A stretch of 64,000 nt of DNA from Candidatus Altimarinota bacterium (GCA_028713325.1 JAQTON010000001.1:323454-387453); one strand, 5' to 3'; positions 8,742 to 21,744 are shown, counted from the stretch's first letter. A program made the numbers and translations. The notes: a model not told the origin generated them from the letters alone.

Positions 8742-8851
8742 AACAAGTGATTATTTATGGCTACATATATATGCAAATGTATTCAAAACAAGGCTTTTGT
8801 CAAAAAAAATGGAGGAAATACTATTTTCATACCGTGTAAACATGTGAAGAT

Positions 8852-8879
8852 TTGCATATAACATAATATATGTTATAAT
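8852..8879 (+). promoter_or_regulatory. Promoter of the 8935 gene
   Basis: TTGCAT (8852-8857), 16-bp spacer, perfect TATAAT (8874-8879), 55 bases before the start codon in an AT-rich divergent spacer. Confidence 0.7.
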
Positions 8880-8934
8880 TTAATTCCATCTACACAAATA
8901 CACATATAAATTTATATTATCATTTCATTCGCAT

Positions 8935-9189
8935 ATGACAAATACTCTCCAGGTATTTCCTCCATTTATACGGGGAGCCATAGAAAGAAAAGACATGAAT
9001 GTTCTCCTTAGTACAAGACGAAAATTACAAGAAATTCTTTCTATCGTTCATGATAAGCATCATTTTTCCCATACTCATGATTTTACTTTGCCTTCAAATG
9101 AAAAGTGTGGAAATACGGTATCGGAAGAATTGGAAGTAGTAAAAAGAGCAATTGGTATAGTAATGGAAAAGGAACACTCTGTTCAATAA
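8935..9189 (+). CDS. Small protein, unknown
   Basis: 84 residues (MTNTLQVFPPFIRGAIERKD...), soluble, with a histidine-rich stretch (HDKHHFSHTHD) and a helical C-terminus (EELEVVKRAIGIVME). Monocistronic: its own promoter and a terminator directly after. No UGA. No family recognised. Confidence 0.6.
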   Translation: MTNTLQVFPPFIRGAIERKDMNVLLSTRRKLQEILSIVHDKHHFSHTHDFTLPSNEKCGNTVSEELEVVKRAIGIVMEKEHSVQ

Positions 9190-9213
9190 AAACTTCAATA
9201 GAGAAACCCGTAC

Positions 9214-9252
9214 AAAAAATCAGTTTTCAATCGAAATCTGATTTTTTTTAAA
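9214..9252 (+). terminator. Intrinsic terminator
   Basis: AAATCAGTTTT / AAATCTGATTT-like stem followed by eight T residues, after the 8935 gene. Confidence 0.75.
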
Positions 9253-9315
9253 GCAATGTCAGCGATTTTCTAGCTATGGAAATATTGACGAGTATCGTTG
9301 TAAAAAACTTTTTTC

Positions 9316-9342
9316 TTGCAAATTCCCTTATGACGTTATAAT
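9316..9342 (+). promoter_or_regulatory. Promoter of the helicase-nuclease gene
   Basis: TTGCAA (9316-9321), 15-bp spacer, TATAAT (9337-9342), 27 bases before the ATG. Confidence 0.6.
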
Positions 9343-9368
9343 AGAAAAAATTATCCCACTTTTTCAGT

Positions 9369-12300
9369 ATGACCCATCAAAATTTCGAATCCGTGTATTC
9401 TCGTCTCAATACCAAACAAAAACAAGCGGTCGATACCATTTATGGTCCCGTGATGGTTATCGCGGGACCCGGAAGCGGGAAAACCGAACTTCTTTCTGCT
9501 CGGGTCGCAAACATCCTCCGAGAAACGGATGTGAATCCCGGAAATATCCTCTGTCTGACTTTCACGGACAATGCTGCAAAGAATATGAGGGAACGCCTAT
9601 CTCGCATCATCGGTGCGGATGCATACAAGGTGGCGATTCATACATTTCATAGCTTTGGTAATGACGTACTGAATCGATACCGTCACCGAGTTTCGGACTA
9701 TGCGGAAGCTTCTCCGATCGACGATATAGAAGTATCCCGTCTGTTCGACGAAATTTTGATCGCTCTTCCATGGAACGACCCCTATAAACCCGGACAAAGT
9801 GCCAACGAGAAAATCCGTGAACTTCGGGAAGCCATTAAGAATTTGAAGGACGCTGGAATTACACCTGAAGAGTTCGGTGAGATTATTGCCGTCAACAAGA
9901 AAACGATGAATATTGTGAATCCGCTTATCCGAGCTTATCTCGACGAGCTTTTTTCGCTCGGTCAGAAAAAAGAAGATAAAACACGAAAATTGGAACTGTT
10001 TCAATCTTTTACGGATGCGGCAAATGAGGTGCTTTCTCTGCTTCCGAAATATCACGGAGTGCATATGAGTTTCGCAAATATGTTTCTACAAAGCCTGTCT
10101 GAAGCTTGGGAATCGCAAGAAAATGAATCCGACGCGAAAATTATCACCAAATGGCGAGATGAATGGCTAGAAAAGGATCACCAAGGAAAATATATCCTCA
10201 AAGACAGTGTTCGTCTTGATAAACACGAGTCCCTTGCACGAATTTATTCGCTTTATCGAGACAGGATGAAGGAGCGGGGATACATCGACTTTTCCGATAT
10301 GATTCTCTCGGCTATCGGACTCATCGAAGAATATTCGGATGTTCGGGCAAATCTTGCCGAACAATATCAGTTTGTTTTGATCGATGAATATCAGGACACG
10401 AACGATGCACAGATGCGGCTTATTACCGATATCCTCGAAGTGAGCGAGAGTCCGAATGTATTCGCGGTCGGAGACGACGATCAGTCCATATACAAATTTC
10501 AGGGAGCCAATACGAAAAATATCCGCCTATTTAGAGATCGCTGGCCGGATACCGAGCTTATCATCCTCGATACGAACTACCGTTCCAATAGTGAGATTAT
10601 CGAGGTTTCTCGCCGACTTATGGACGCTTCCATACACTCCATAGGCGACATCTTTTCCGGTGCGACGAAGTCTTTCCATTCCCATCGAGGGACGGGAGGA
10701 AAAGTGATACGGCAGGTTTTTGAAAATGAAGCGGAGGAGCTCGTTTGGATAGCGGATGATATTGCGAAAACCGTTGAATCTGGCATTCTTCCTCATGAGA
10801 TTGCGGTTATTTCGAAGAAAAATAAAACTCTTGAAAATCTCGCGAAAGTTCTGCTTTCAAAAAACATTCCCGTGGTACTGAGTCGAGACGAAAATATATT
10901 CGACTCCGAGGAAGTTCGGCTCGTGGATGAGATTCTCGAATACCTCGTATCTCTCAGAAACGACGGAAATCCGCGAGATGAGATTCTTCTCTCCATTCTT
11001 GCTCATCCGTGTTTCGGCGTGCATCGTCTCACCATCTGGGAGATTTCCAAATCCATTCATCATGCCAGACGAGAAGAGAGAAAATCTTGGATTGACACGC
11101 TTCGTACTCATGCCGATACGAATCTCCGAAATCTTGCCAATTTCCTCATAGAACTCTCTATTCTTTCTCACCATACGAGGCTGGAAGATTTGATCGATTT
11201 TATTACCGGAGCGAACGCTCTCGGTATCCCCGACGAGTACGATGAAGATCCGACCAAAAATCTGATCCAGATCGATATGTTTGGAGGAGGAAAGAAGGAG
11301 TATATATCTCCGATATATGCCTATTATTTTAACAGAGATAGAGTTGAAAAAAATAATATTTCAGGAACTATGCAAAAGCGAAGTAATTCGAGTGAAAATC
11401 GAGAACCGGAATGAGTCGTACGAAGTCAGTACGGCGAATGAGGAAGCAGAGATTTGAACTCGAAAGACGAGTTTTTCCATAGTTCCATCTATGCCAGACA
11501 TCTTGCGAATTTGCGAAAATTGGTCGAAGCGGTACGAACGTTTAAAAATGGCGTATGATTCCTTTCTATCCTCGATTACGGTGAATTTATCCGTCTCGTG
11601 AAAAAGTATGACATCAAGATTTCCGCTTCTCACCTCATCGGAAATGACCGAACGAGCGTGAACCTCATAACCGTGCACAAGGCAAAGGGGTTGGAGTACG
11701 GACGAGTATATGCCATGGGATTGACGGAGAAGCAATACAAACTCGGGAAATTCGGAGGATCTCCTTTGCCGAAAAACCTTCCGCTCGCTGCGGAAAAAGA
11801 CGACGACGAAGATATCCTCCGTCTCGTTTACACGGTATTTACGCGTGCAAAAAACGAACTCATCCTCTCGTATGCTCGGAAAAACCTCGCAGAAAAGTCC
11901 GATAACCCACTCGGGTGTCTCACGAATATCGAAGAACCTTTTTCTCCGATGGAGAACATATCCATCGATTCGCTCACATTTTTTCTCGAACGCGAACGAA
12001 AGGAACTTTTCAGTCTCCCGTATCAGTGAGACGAGCGAAATTTCCTCCTCGATCGCATCGAGAAACAATTCGTCATGAATACGACGGCGTTGCAAAATTT
12101 TCTCAATGTGGCGGATACGGGTCCGGAAGTGTTCATCAGCAACAATATCCTCCGATTTCCGCAGGCAAAAAGCGTGGCAGCGAGCTACGGATCGGCTATG
12201 CATTCGGCTCTCGAACAATTCTTCAATGAATACAAGAGTTCCGGACTCTTTCATAAACAACGACTCTTTGATGCGTTCAAAACTTCTTTTAAAAAAGAAG

Positions 12301-12878
12301 GGTTTGACGAGGATATCGAGCGGGACTATCTGAATCGCGGACAGGAAAACCTCGAAGCTCTCTATGGAGAAATTACCGGAAAAAAGTATGGAGAACTGCA
12401 TCTGGAATATGATTTCCGAACTGCCGGAGGCTGGGTATTTCTCGATGATATTCAGATTACCGGGAAAATCGATCGAATCGAAATACTGGAAGGAAACAAA
12501 CTCATTGTCACCGACTACAAAACCGGCGGAGGATTCGAATCTTTCTCGGATACCGGTTCGGCATACGAGAAAGTGAAGAAATGGAAATACAAACTCCAAC
12601 TCTGTTTTTATGCCGTTCTCTTCGAGCTTTCTCCGAGATGGTCCGGATTCCGAAATAACGAATATTCTCTCGTATTTGTCGAACAAGACCGAAAGACCGG
12701 ACAGTTTATGACTGTCACGGAGTACATCCAACAAGGGGAAATAGAACGCACGAAATCGCTCATCCGTGCGGTTTCACTGAAGATTCATTCTCTCGATTTT
12801 CCCGATATTTCCGCATATGATAAGAATATCGCCGGGATTCGTCAGTTTGAGGAAGATTTGTTGGAGGGGAATGTGTAG
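9369..12878 (+). CDS. UvrD/PcrA-type helicase fused to a PD-(D/E)XK nuclease
   Basis: 1169 residues once several UGA glycines are read through; the standard code gives three fragments. Superfamily 1A helicase: Walker A AGPGSGKTE (32-40), Walker B with IDEYQDTN (about 337-344), VGDDDQSIYKFQGA, TNYRSNSEI, TVHKAKGLEYG and VYTVFTRAKNELIL. The C-terminal 260 residues hold a RecB/AddB-like nuclease: GSAMHSALEQFF (the H ligand), GKIDRIE and IVTDYKTGGG. It should unwind and resect DNA ends in repair, standing in for AddAB/RecBCD. Residues 666-706 are encoded by a dispersed palindromic repeat lying in frame between the helicase motifs. Monocistronic with promoter and terminator. Confidence 0.93.
11364..11486 (+). 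repeat. Long-hairpin repeat, copy A, in frame inside the helicase gene
   Basis: Ends GGAACTATG / CATAGTTCC are inverted; inner CGTACGAAGTCAGTACGG hairpin. Length 123 bases, exactly 41 codons, starting on a codon boundary. Two of the helicase's in-frame TGAs lie in it. Same family as 36082, 40281, 43895, 57208 and 63276. Confidence 0.85.
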
Positions 12879-12895
12879 TACTGTCCAGAATGGTA

Positions 12896-12930
12896 AAAAA
12901 GAGAACGAGCACTCGTTCTCTTTTTTTGTC
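12896..12930 (+). terminator. Intrinsic terminator after the helicase gene
   Basis: AGAGAACGAG / CTCGTTCTCT stem, three-base loop region, run of seven or more T. Confidence 0.92.
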
Positions 12931-13005
12931 AAGACGTATTATTTTACAATTCAAAAATGATATGTTAATCTGGTCTCTGTAAGTATATATTCTCACTATT
13001 TTATT

Positions 13006-16000
13006 ATGTCTCTACGAAAATACCAAGCGGCGATTCTTATTATCACCATAAGTAGTTCTGTATTTTTTCCTTCCGCACTTTTCGCGAAAGGTAATACAAG
13101 TGCTTCTCAGACTTCTGTTCTTTCTAAGGAAACTCGTCAGAAACTTCTTCAAGGGAAACAGCAATTAAAATCACTCTGAAATCCTAAAGAATACGCGAGT
13201 ATGGAAGTGCAATGGGATAACGAGAAACAAAAACCATGAAAAATTCGCAAGCTTCATAAAAAAGCATCGAAAGATATCGTCGGAGATACCAAGAAAGTAA
13301 TCGGAGATATTTCTTCTCTCTATAGTATCGCTCCAACATATGTTCCCGATTTGCGTCTTGAGAAGGATACAGTTTCCAAGACGACAAAAGAACGACATGT
13401 TCGATTGCAACAATTTCGCAATAATCTGGAGATTATTTGAGGAGAACTTATTTCCCATGTTGATAAAGATGGATTTGTATATCAGATAGACGGTGCTATA
13501 GACACTCCAAACATCTCCACAATTCCAAAAGTATCTGCTACAAAAGCACTGAGTATTGGAAAGCAGGAACATGGTACAAAAGCAAAATTCAAAGTAACAA
13601 AGAAACCAGAACTCGTACTCTATAAATTTGCATCTGCGTACATTCTCGCTTATAGGTATACTATCAGTTATGATGATCCAGTTGCTCATATGGGACAATG
13701 GATTTATTATATCGATGCTAATACCGGAAAGAAAATAAATAGTTATAGTTTGACTGATAGTATTGACACTCCTACAGTATTGAGTGGAACAATTCTTGGT
13801 GGTGAATGAGGAGCTATTAAGACATTTACTGGAACATTTGATACTATCGGAAATAAATATTATACTTCTGATATGTTTTCTCTAAATAAATCCTATTTAA
13901 TATACAATGCTTCATCTAATACTGGAATATATACAGATGCAAGTAATATTGCGAATAGATTCACTTCTGATTGGGGGAATAGTGATACTACAGAGATATC
14001 GGCAGCATATAATATGTCGAAAACCTTGGAGTATTATAATACACTCGGATTTGGAACGAATAATATTATCTTCACTTGGACAGGGCAAACTGAATTACCA
14101 GTCATAGTACATTATGGAAGCGGATACAATAATGCCGCATGGAATCCTGGCGATGGTCTTTATATAGGAGATGGGGATGGAGTGAATTTTAAACCACTTG
14201 CAGTTTTGGATATCGTGGCACATGAATTCGGACATGCTTGGACAGATAATACTTCAAATCTCGTGTATCAAGATGAACAATGAGCGATTACTGAATCTTT
14301 TTCCGATATTTCTGGAGTAAATGTGGAGTTTTATACACAGCAAAGTGCTACAGATATATACCCAAATACTGGATCATGACAAGCAGATTGGCTTATAGGA
14401 GAAGATGCAGTAATCGGAAGAACAGCACTTCGTGATATGAGAAATCCTGCGAATAGTGCCACAGTAGGTACGGGAAATGAACAACCGACAAAATACAAAG
14501 GAAACTATTGGTATTTTGGTTTCTGAGACAATGGGTGAGTTCATTATAACAGTAGTATTCAGAACTTTTTTTACTATCTTCTCGCTGAAGGAGGATCAGG
14601 GAATAATGAAGGAATTCTTTATAGTGTCGACGGAATCGGTATCACCGAAGCTTCACGAATCGCTTTTGAAACCAATACGCATTTCGTTACGAGTACGACC
14701 GACTATAAAGGCGTACGCCAGGCATGGATCGATGCGGCAAATTCTCTTCATCCGACAGACTCAAGTTTTGCTGCATCGGTGAAAGTGGCATGGGATGCTG
14801 TCGGAGTAGTGAGTGATCCTATAGTATCGCTCGCTACTTCTACAGAAAGTTTCGAAGACGATACAAACCTTCCGGTTGGATATACTTCATCTCTTCTTGT
14901 AGGAACTGGAAATATTTGGTCTGTAACAACGACTACAGGAGCGATGGGGAGCAATAGTCTTATTTCTGGAACAATAGAGGATGATCTGACATGGACGGGA
15001 AATTGGGATAATTACCAATCGAAATTCAGTACTACTTCCTTGTCTTTATCAGGAGTGAATGATGATGGATATATGACTTTTTATTGGAGAACATCTTCGG
15101 AATCGATATTTGATACTCTTGATTTTTATATTGATTGAGTAAAGAAGAAAAGTTGGTCAGGAATCAATCCGTGGTCATTTTATAACGAAGCTATTACTTC
15201 GGGATCACACATATTTAAATGGGAATATTCAAAAGATTCGTTTATGACTGGATGACTTGATCAAGTAGGTATCGATGCAGTACATATGGTATCGATGATT
15301 GGTACTTTGGATGTAAGTTCTGATACGGGAAGCGGACAATATGTTTCTTCATCTGGATTTCAAGGTATTTTCAATACACCAACTTCCTATGATTATGTCG
15401 CATCTCGTTCTGACGGTCAAATGTCGAAAGGAAGTGCTTCCGGAACCGTTTCTTTTCCGCTTGTTGGTATGCCAGAATGATTCGGAAGTATAGACTTTCA
15501 ATACCGTGATTCCAATGGATTTCTGAGTCAGATTTTTACACAAAATTTCTTTTTCGATTCTATTGCTCCAACTACTGCAGAAATATTAACACCTGCCAAC
15601 TTCTGACTGTATAGTACTGGAAATATCACACTTTATTGGAATCCTGTTACTGATACGGGTGCTTGACTCTCTGTTGTCCCCTATACCTATCTTGTTTCTA
15701 CGAACAGTGGATTTATAAGTACTGTAGCATCTGGATCTATAAGTTTTACTGAAACTACTCTTTCTCTTGCAGACGGCGTATATTTCGCAAAAATTGAGAC
15801 GAGAGATCTTGCGGGAAATATCAGTACGTCGCCAGAAATCTCCTTTACTATTGATACCATAGTTCCAGTGGCACCAACCAATATTTTTGTAAATAATGGA
15901 ATTGTCATCGATGCAAACACTCAAGCAGGAGTTACAATTTCCGGATCTTGAGGTCTCTCTGAAAGCGGATCTATCATAAGCTATAATATTTTCTCTTCTT

Positions 16001-18153
16001 CATGAAGTGTTTCTGAAACTGGATTAATAGATATTTCCGGATCATTTTATTTCTCTGGAATCGATGTATCGAGTCTTGATGACGGAATGCTCAATTATTC
16101 ACTTTGAATGATAGATATCGTTGGAAATACTGGAACAATCGCCAATGGTACTATCGGAAAATCCGTGATTCCCGCAGCGGGAAATATATTATTTCTTTCT
16201 GGTACTTACTCTAATACTATCACGACAAACATAGAAATATCAGCCGCGAAACCAGTTTCGTATACTCTCTTCGGAAGCGGCATCGTATCTATAATTACAG
16301 GTTCTCTTGCTTCATCCGGAAGTGTTACTATCCCCGTTGATCTGAGTGCAACCGATGGAAACAAAACTTTACAGATAGATTTTACTGACAGTGCGGAAGT
16401 TGTTACTACGACATTTGCCTCTATTATTCTCGATACAACCCCACCAACCTTATCTATCAATTCTCATAGCAGTTGAGCACAAGTAATCGGATCCACTCTT
16501 CTTTTGACCGGTAGTGTCTTTGATATGAACGGTCTTGCGAGTACGACTCTCAACTCCATTTCTCTCTCTTCGTCTTCCAATTGGTCCAGAATTATGAATC
16601 TCTCCGGAGGAAGTAATGTATTTACTCTTGTTGCCATAGATAGTGCTGGAAACAGCAATTCACTTCCTATAACTATCGAGAGAGAAATTGCATTATCAAA
16701 TATTATTACCTCTCTTCTTCCAATAGGAATTCAGATAGATTTTGAAACAGATTTAGTGGCAACCGGTGTAATAAATTATGGAACAGATTCGGGAAGTTTC
16801 AGTGATTCCCAAGAAGCTATCTCTTCCGATGGACTATATCATAATCTTACTCTTACAGGACTTAGTTCAAATACTCTATACTATTATACTATCCAAGGGG
16901 TGATGACTCCATATTCTTCCGCTATTCTCTCAGGATCTTTCCGATCCTCGACCATCCTCGATATCAGTACTATTTCCAATAGTGTCGTGTCTACCGGGGC
17001 AGTGATATTTTCCGGAGTATCCAGCACGGGAGATACCGTATTTCAAAGCACAGGAACTCTCTCTATTGCTAATGAAAATATCCCCGAAGATACAATAATC
17101 CTGAGCTTGAGCGGGCTTACTATTACAACAAGCGGAACTGGAATTTGGGATGGTATGATAGAATCTCCAAAGACCACGGTTCTTACAGGTGCTTCTATTT
17201 CAGAAAGTGGTTATACATTAACAGGATCTATCTATAAAGCAGGAAATAATACAACCTCTCTTACTCTCAGCGGAATCCTCGCAACGATGCAAATATATGT
17301 CGGAACCAATTCGAATGGAGATACGCTCCGTGTCTATAGATCGGATACCGGATGACTTTTTGATCCTATTGATTCCTGTATTGTTTCTCTTTGAATCTGT
17401 CAATTTCAGACGAATCATTTCTCTTATTTTGCCTTTGCCACCCCGAGTGATAGTACCCCCGATACTTTTACATTTACTGCACAGACGGGCGTGGAACGAT
17501 CGGTAAATACTGACTCCAATATTGCAACTCTTTCAGGAACCAATACCTCTTCGGTTATCAGTATATCCTGAGGATCATATTCTATCAATAGCCTTGCTTA
17601 TACAACTGCCACGGGAATTATATACAATGGTGATACGGTTAAAGTACGAGTAATGTCTTCCTCGTCATATAACACTATCTCACAAGCAGTAGTAACGATA
17701 GGCAGTGTGTCCGCAAGTTTTTCCGTGACAACTAAATCAGCACCAGTTGTATCTTCTGGCGGTTGAGGTGGAGGCGGTAGTTATACCACATCGCCAGTTA
17801 CAACAACCACCACAGGAACTACTTCTATAATTCCTAATAAGCCAATTACTCCACCAGTAGTTTTAAAATCTGGACTATTCGCCTCTAATTCAATCGTTTC
17901 TGCATATGATTTTACGATAAATAAACGAATACCGCAAAAGGTTGCCGCCGAGCTTAATTTCTTTGTAACTAAACTTGTAAAAAATATTGATAAAAATGCT
18001 GGAAATAATGAGAAGAAGAGAAATCAATACAAACAAATAGTTAAAAGATATATTATAAATCGAGTGAAACAATCATCTGATGAACGAGAAAAACGAATTA
18101 TGCAATATCTTTATAAGAGATCCTCTGTTGTCATGAAAATGGTAACACAATAA
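13006..18153 (+). CDS. Giant secreted M4 (thermolysin-family) metallopeptidase
   Basis: 1715 residues with about 21 in-frame UGA glycines; unreadable under the standard code. Order: signal peptide (1-30); FTP-type propeptide (about 115-165, VRLQQFRNN...GGELISHVDKDGFVY) and a PepSY-like segment; catalytic domain. Zinc ligands HEFGH (H406, H410) and E430 in GAITES, where the spacing of 20 from the second His equals thermolysin; DNGGVH with H513 is the transition-state histidine. Two of the invariant glycines (G426, G511) are UGA. After about 620 come repeated Ig/FN3-like beta modules, a Gly-rich linker (about 1585) and a basic helical tail (1640-1715). Probably degrades host or environmental protein at the cell surface. 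No cell-wall anchor was recognised. Confidence 0.95.
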
Positions 18154-18165
18154 GAAGTTTACTAA

Positions 18166-18202
18166 ATAATACCACCAAAGAATTATCTTTGGTGGTATTT
18201 AT
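18166..18202. terminator. Terminator between convergent genes
   Basis: TACCACCAAAGA / CTTTGGTGGTA stem followed by TTTAT; lies between the protease gene and the minus-strand gene ending at 18230. Confidence 0.75.
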
Positions 18203-18229
18203 AAAAATGATTTTACTACAGTTCAACGA

Positions 18230-20311
18230 CTATTTAACAGAGAAGGCTTTCGGGGGATTGTTTTGTATAACATCGTCATAAATGATGACAAAAGGATCTT
18301 TATATTCCCCTGTATCAAGTGTCCCATTCCCATTCTTATCCCACCCGGTATATCCACGACGCACATAATTAAGATCGTACATGATTGATTTGTCGAGATC
18401 ACTTGTCTTTGATCCTCCGGGTAATATATATGATCCGGAATCACCTATGGCTCATCCAATCGTATTACGAGTAAGAAGAAGTCCTTTGAGAATGAGTTGG
18501 ATTTTGAGTGCATTTGTTCTTGTAATAGTATTTTGAATATATGGATTTCCAGCGCTATCTGCACTCATAAATCCTCCATCTGCACAGATATACGCCTGAA
18601 TTTTTGTGACAGTATTTTTTACGTATATATTCCCGATATCCGTTCGAGACTGGTCATCCCTAAGAGCGATGATACCGAATTTTTGTCCGACAGTATTCAG
18701 ATTATCGGAAATAATGACATTTCCGTTACGCACCACGAGAAGTTCATATGATTGATCTCCAAAGAGAGTGATATCTCATTCCACATACTTCACACCATTG
18801 AAAATATCCCCGTTCTTCATTCCTCGTGTCATATCGGTTACATTTTTCTTCACTGACGAGCGTATATCAAAAAGCGATATATCAGAAAAGTTTTTTATCT
18901 GTCCGGTAATCACTTGTTTTCCCTGTCCCTGAATCTGTCCGACAACACGAACTCAGAGAAATTCACTTACTCCCGTATCCAGATATCGATCGGTCGGAGA
19001 CTCCGTTTGCGAGAGATAATAACGAACATCTCTACCACCTAAAGAGTAATATATTTGTGGATCAGCTCGAAGCGTTGTTTTTGAGATATTTGCAGTTCCT
19101 TTATAATTGAGAGTAAAATTCACTTGAGGAATACCCGTAAGTCCCGTTTCGGAGTTTTTATTCTGTATCAGAAAATTCGTAGTATCCACAGGATTTAGTG
19201 TAGATAGAAATGTATTTATTGTGTAAGAAGGATTGATTGTAGATTTTTGAATAATTCTCATCTCTGCTGTTTGCTCTGTTCAGACATTAAGAGAATCTCC
19301 ACCATTGATTCAAAGAGTTCCTATAAAAGGTTTATTAAAACTATAAGGGATATTGGAAAGCTCCATGGAAGTTCCTCCAAGCTGAAAGGTCATCTTTCCA
19401 GTAGTGGACGAGAACGGAGATACCGACTTTATGTTATTTATATTTATGGTGAAATTATTTGATGTGGAAGTTGGTATTCCAGATGAAGATACATTTGAGA
19501 AATTCATGGCATTTCCCGGTTGACTTGAATCAATCCTATTGGCACGTATATTGGAAGTATCCACTATATTTGATAGAATACTATGTCCTCCCCATCCAGT
19601 AATCCCTTTATTTTGATTGGTTCCTGCTATTACGTTCATAGAAACGGTACAGGTATCGCTGTTGTTGGCATATGTACTATTATTACAGGTGCTATATGCA
19701 GAAGAACTCAGTTGAAGGTTTATTGTTTTTGTCTCCGTTGCAATAGCAGGTTGCGAAGCGTTTCATGGACAACCTCCATTGCAACTGGTACCGCTTGCTA
19801 CTCCATCTACGTAGGTGGTGGTACAAGTCCAGTTCGCAGATGCAGAGTTCGCTTGCCAAGTATTGGTTTGCGAACAATTGATCGTTCCGGCTGTAGTCCA
19901 ATTGGAATTGATACTACAATCAGACCAGAGAGGGGAATAATCAGAAATATATATACAAGAATCAGGGGAAGTTGAGTAAGTTATAACTGGAGGAGGAGGT
20001 GGTAGAAGTACTACCGAATATGATACAATCGGTTCATTGGAGCAGCCTAAAATTAATTGAGTACCACTTAGGTAAACTTGAGCTCAAGCCCATGGAAAAA
20101 GTTCAGCTACTTGAGTATTTATTACAGGAATATCTGCTGGATTAAATATTGGATTCGCAAGTGTATAGGCATCCATAATGGCAACTATTGATGCAGCATA
20201 ATTTGCATTATGAGATGCATCTCAGATCTCTGTATATGCTGCTGCATTTACATGATAAACTCCTGAGAAGAATATGAATAATAGAGTTATGCATTTTATA
20301 ATTGTTTTCAT
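18230..20311 (-). CDS. Secreted Cys-rich surface protein, unknown
   Basis: 693 residues under code 25. Signal peptide MKTIIKCITLLFIFF...VNAAA. Then a proline run (LLPPPPPV, about 105), a Cys-rich domain (about 115-215) with SPLWSDCSINSNWT and CNGGCPGNAS, reminiscent of modules with paired disulphides in secreted proteins of this phylum, then long beta-rich repeats and a C-terminal calcium-loop-like GWDKNGNGTLDTGEY. That D-x-N-x-N-x-x-D pattern looks like a dockerin or EF-hand calcium loop. It faces the M4 protease convergently and is followed 45 bases upstream by the TPR gene in the same direction. No family name can be given. Confidence 0.85.
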
Positions 20312-20355
20312 AGAAAAAATAGATAAGTAATGAGTATTTTGTGAGTTGTGTTTCT

Positions 20356-21699
20356 TTACTTTGTCTTATATAGATTCATTATTATTTGAAGATTTTTTAC
20401 AAAAACATCATTTGTTTTGAGTTTATCAAAAGGTCAATTTTTTGCCATAAAATCCGTTATAAAACCTGCATAATATACTTTATTTTTTCCATCAAGTACC
20501 TGATTAAGATAAAAAATGCTTTTTTCAGCATATGAGCTCAATGCATAGGCTCTTGCTAAATCATATAAAGCAGATTGCTTCATATTTTCTTTTTCATTTT
20601 GCATTAACATTATATCCTGTCATGATACCTCTAATTGTTTCTCAAAATTTGCTATAGCATTTTTATAGTCATCTTTTATATAGAAATATACTCACAGTTG
20701 CTTATAGGCACTTGAACTATTTGGATATAATTCTATCGCTCTTTGTAAATTTGGCACCGCCTTCTCTATATCTGTTCATCACTTTTGAATATATCCAATC
20801 CCAAGATTTATATAATTTCCTGGATATGCTTCATGAGCTTTGATTCCAAGAGTAGCATATTTTATAGCTACATCCGTGCCACCTTTTCCGAGATATATAC
20901 TACTTAAATCAAAATATACTTCCGCTTGTGTAAAACTATTAATACGAAGTAGTAAAAGTTTATTAAAATATGTTTCAGCTGCTTCTATATTATTTTTACT
21001 GTATTCATATCTGCCCCTATTTAAGAGATTTTCAGGCATTTCAAATCCTCATTTTTCCGCAAGTATATAATACCCATTAGCTTTTTCTTTATCTCCCATC
21101 AAATCATATACATGACCTATCTGGTTCTTAAAAATAGCATTGAGTTTATCAGTGTTCGATGAGACCTTGAGTCCTTTCTCGTACCATGTCAGAGCATCCT
21201 CATATCGTTTCGTTATCTCGTAGGCATATCCTACGAAGTACATACCCTGAGCTCCGTAGTCATCCTCGCTGTTTTCAGTGATAGTTTGCATCGCCTTGTC
21301 GGCATATTCTTTTTCTTTATAATAATAATTTCCATATTGAAGATAGGTCTGAGCCAAGATTATTTTGGAGTTTACTTTTGATGTGGTTACACCCGTACCA
21401 ACTCAGATAGACTCATCTTTTTTTACCACTTTCTCCCAGAGTGGAATAGCTCACTTTATATCCCCGTCCTCCAGAGATTTTTTCGCTGCCGCAAAATCGG
21501 GATCCGTGTTGTTTTTCGGATTATCGAGATAGTCATTCAGGTTTTCCGAGGGTTGTACCTGGTTTTTAACTATCGTTGCCGTTTGTTTCCTTTCTCAAGT
21601 ATTTTTTGTTTTAAGAAAAATAATAGAAGTTCCTCATAGAATGAGGATGAGGGAAATAATAAGGAGTGATTTATATGAAAAGAAGGATGATGATTTCAT
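20356..21699 (-). CDS. Membrane-anchored TPR protein
   Basis: 447 residues. N-terminal membrane helix (about 12-32, LLIISLILILGGTSIIFL), then a disordered linker, then at least six tetratricopeptide repeats: AQTYLQYGNYYYKEKEY, GYAYEITKRYEDALTWYEKGL, QIGHVYDLMGDKEKANGYY, NYINLGIGYIQKG, SAYKQLGVYFYIKDDY. About eight UGA glycines. TPR arrays act as protein-binding scaffolds; the anchor places the repeats outside the cell. It precedes the Cys-rich secreted gene and may help assemble it, which is inference from position only. Confidence 0.88.
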
Positions 21700-21744
21700 G
21701 AATACAGAGATTATATTTTATTTTAAATATAATAATCATTTCTA

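Noticed and set aside
11361-12734. 457-codon minus-strand ORF
   Set aside because: Antisense to the helicase-nuclease; no recognisable family.
9369-12878. Frameshifted or decayed helicase gene
   Set aside because: All apparent breaks are TGA codons in one frame; the same holds for about 20 genes, so recoding explains them better than decay.
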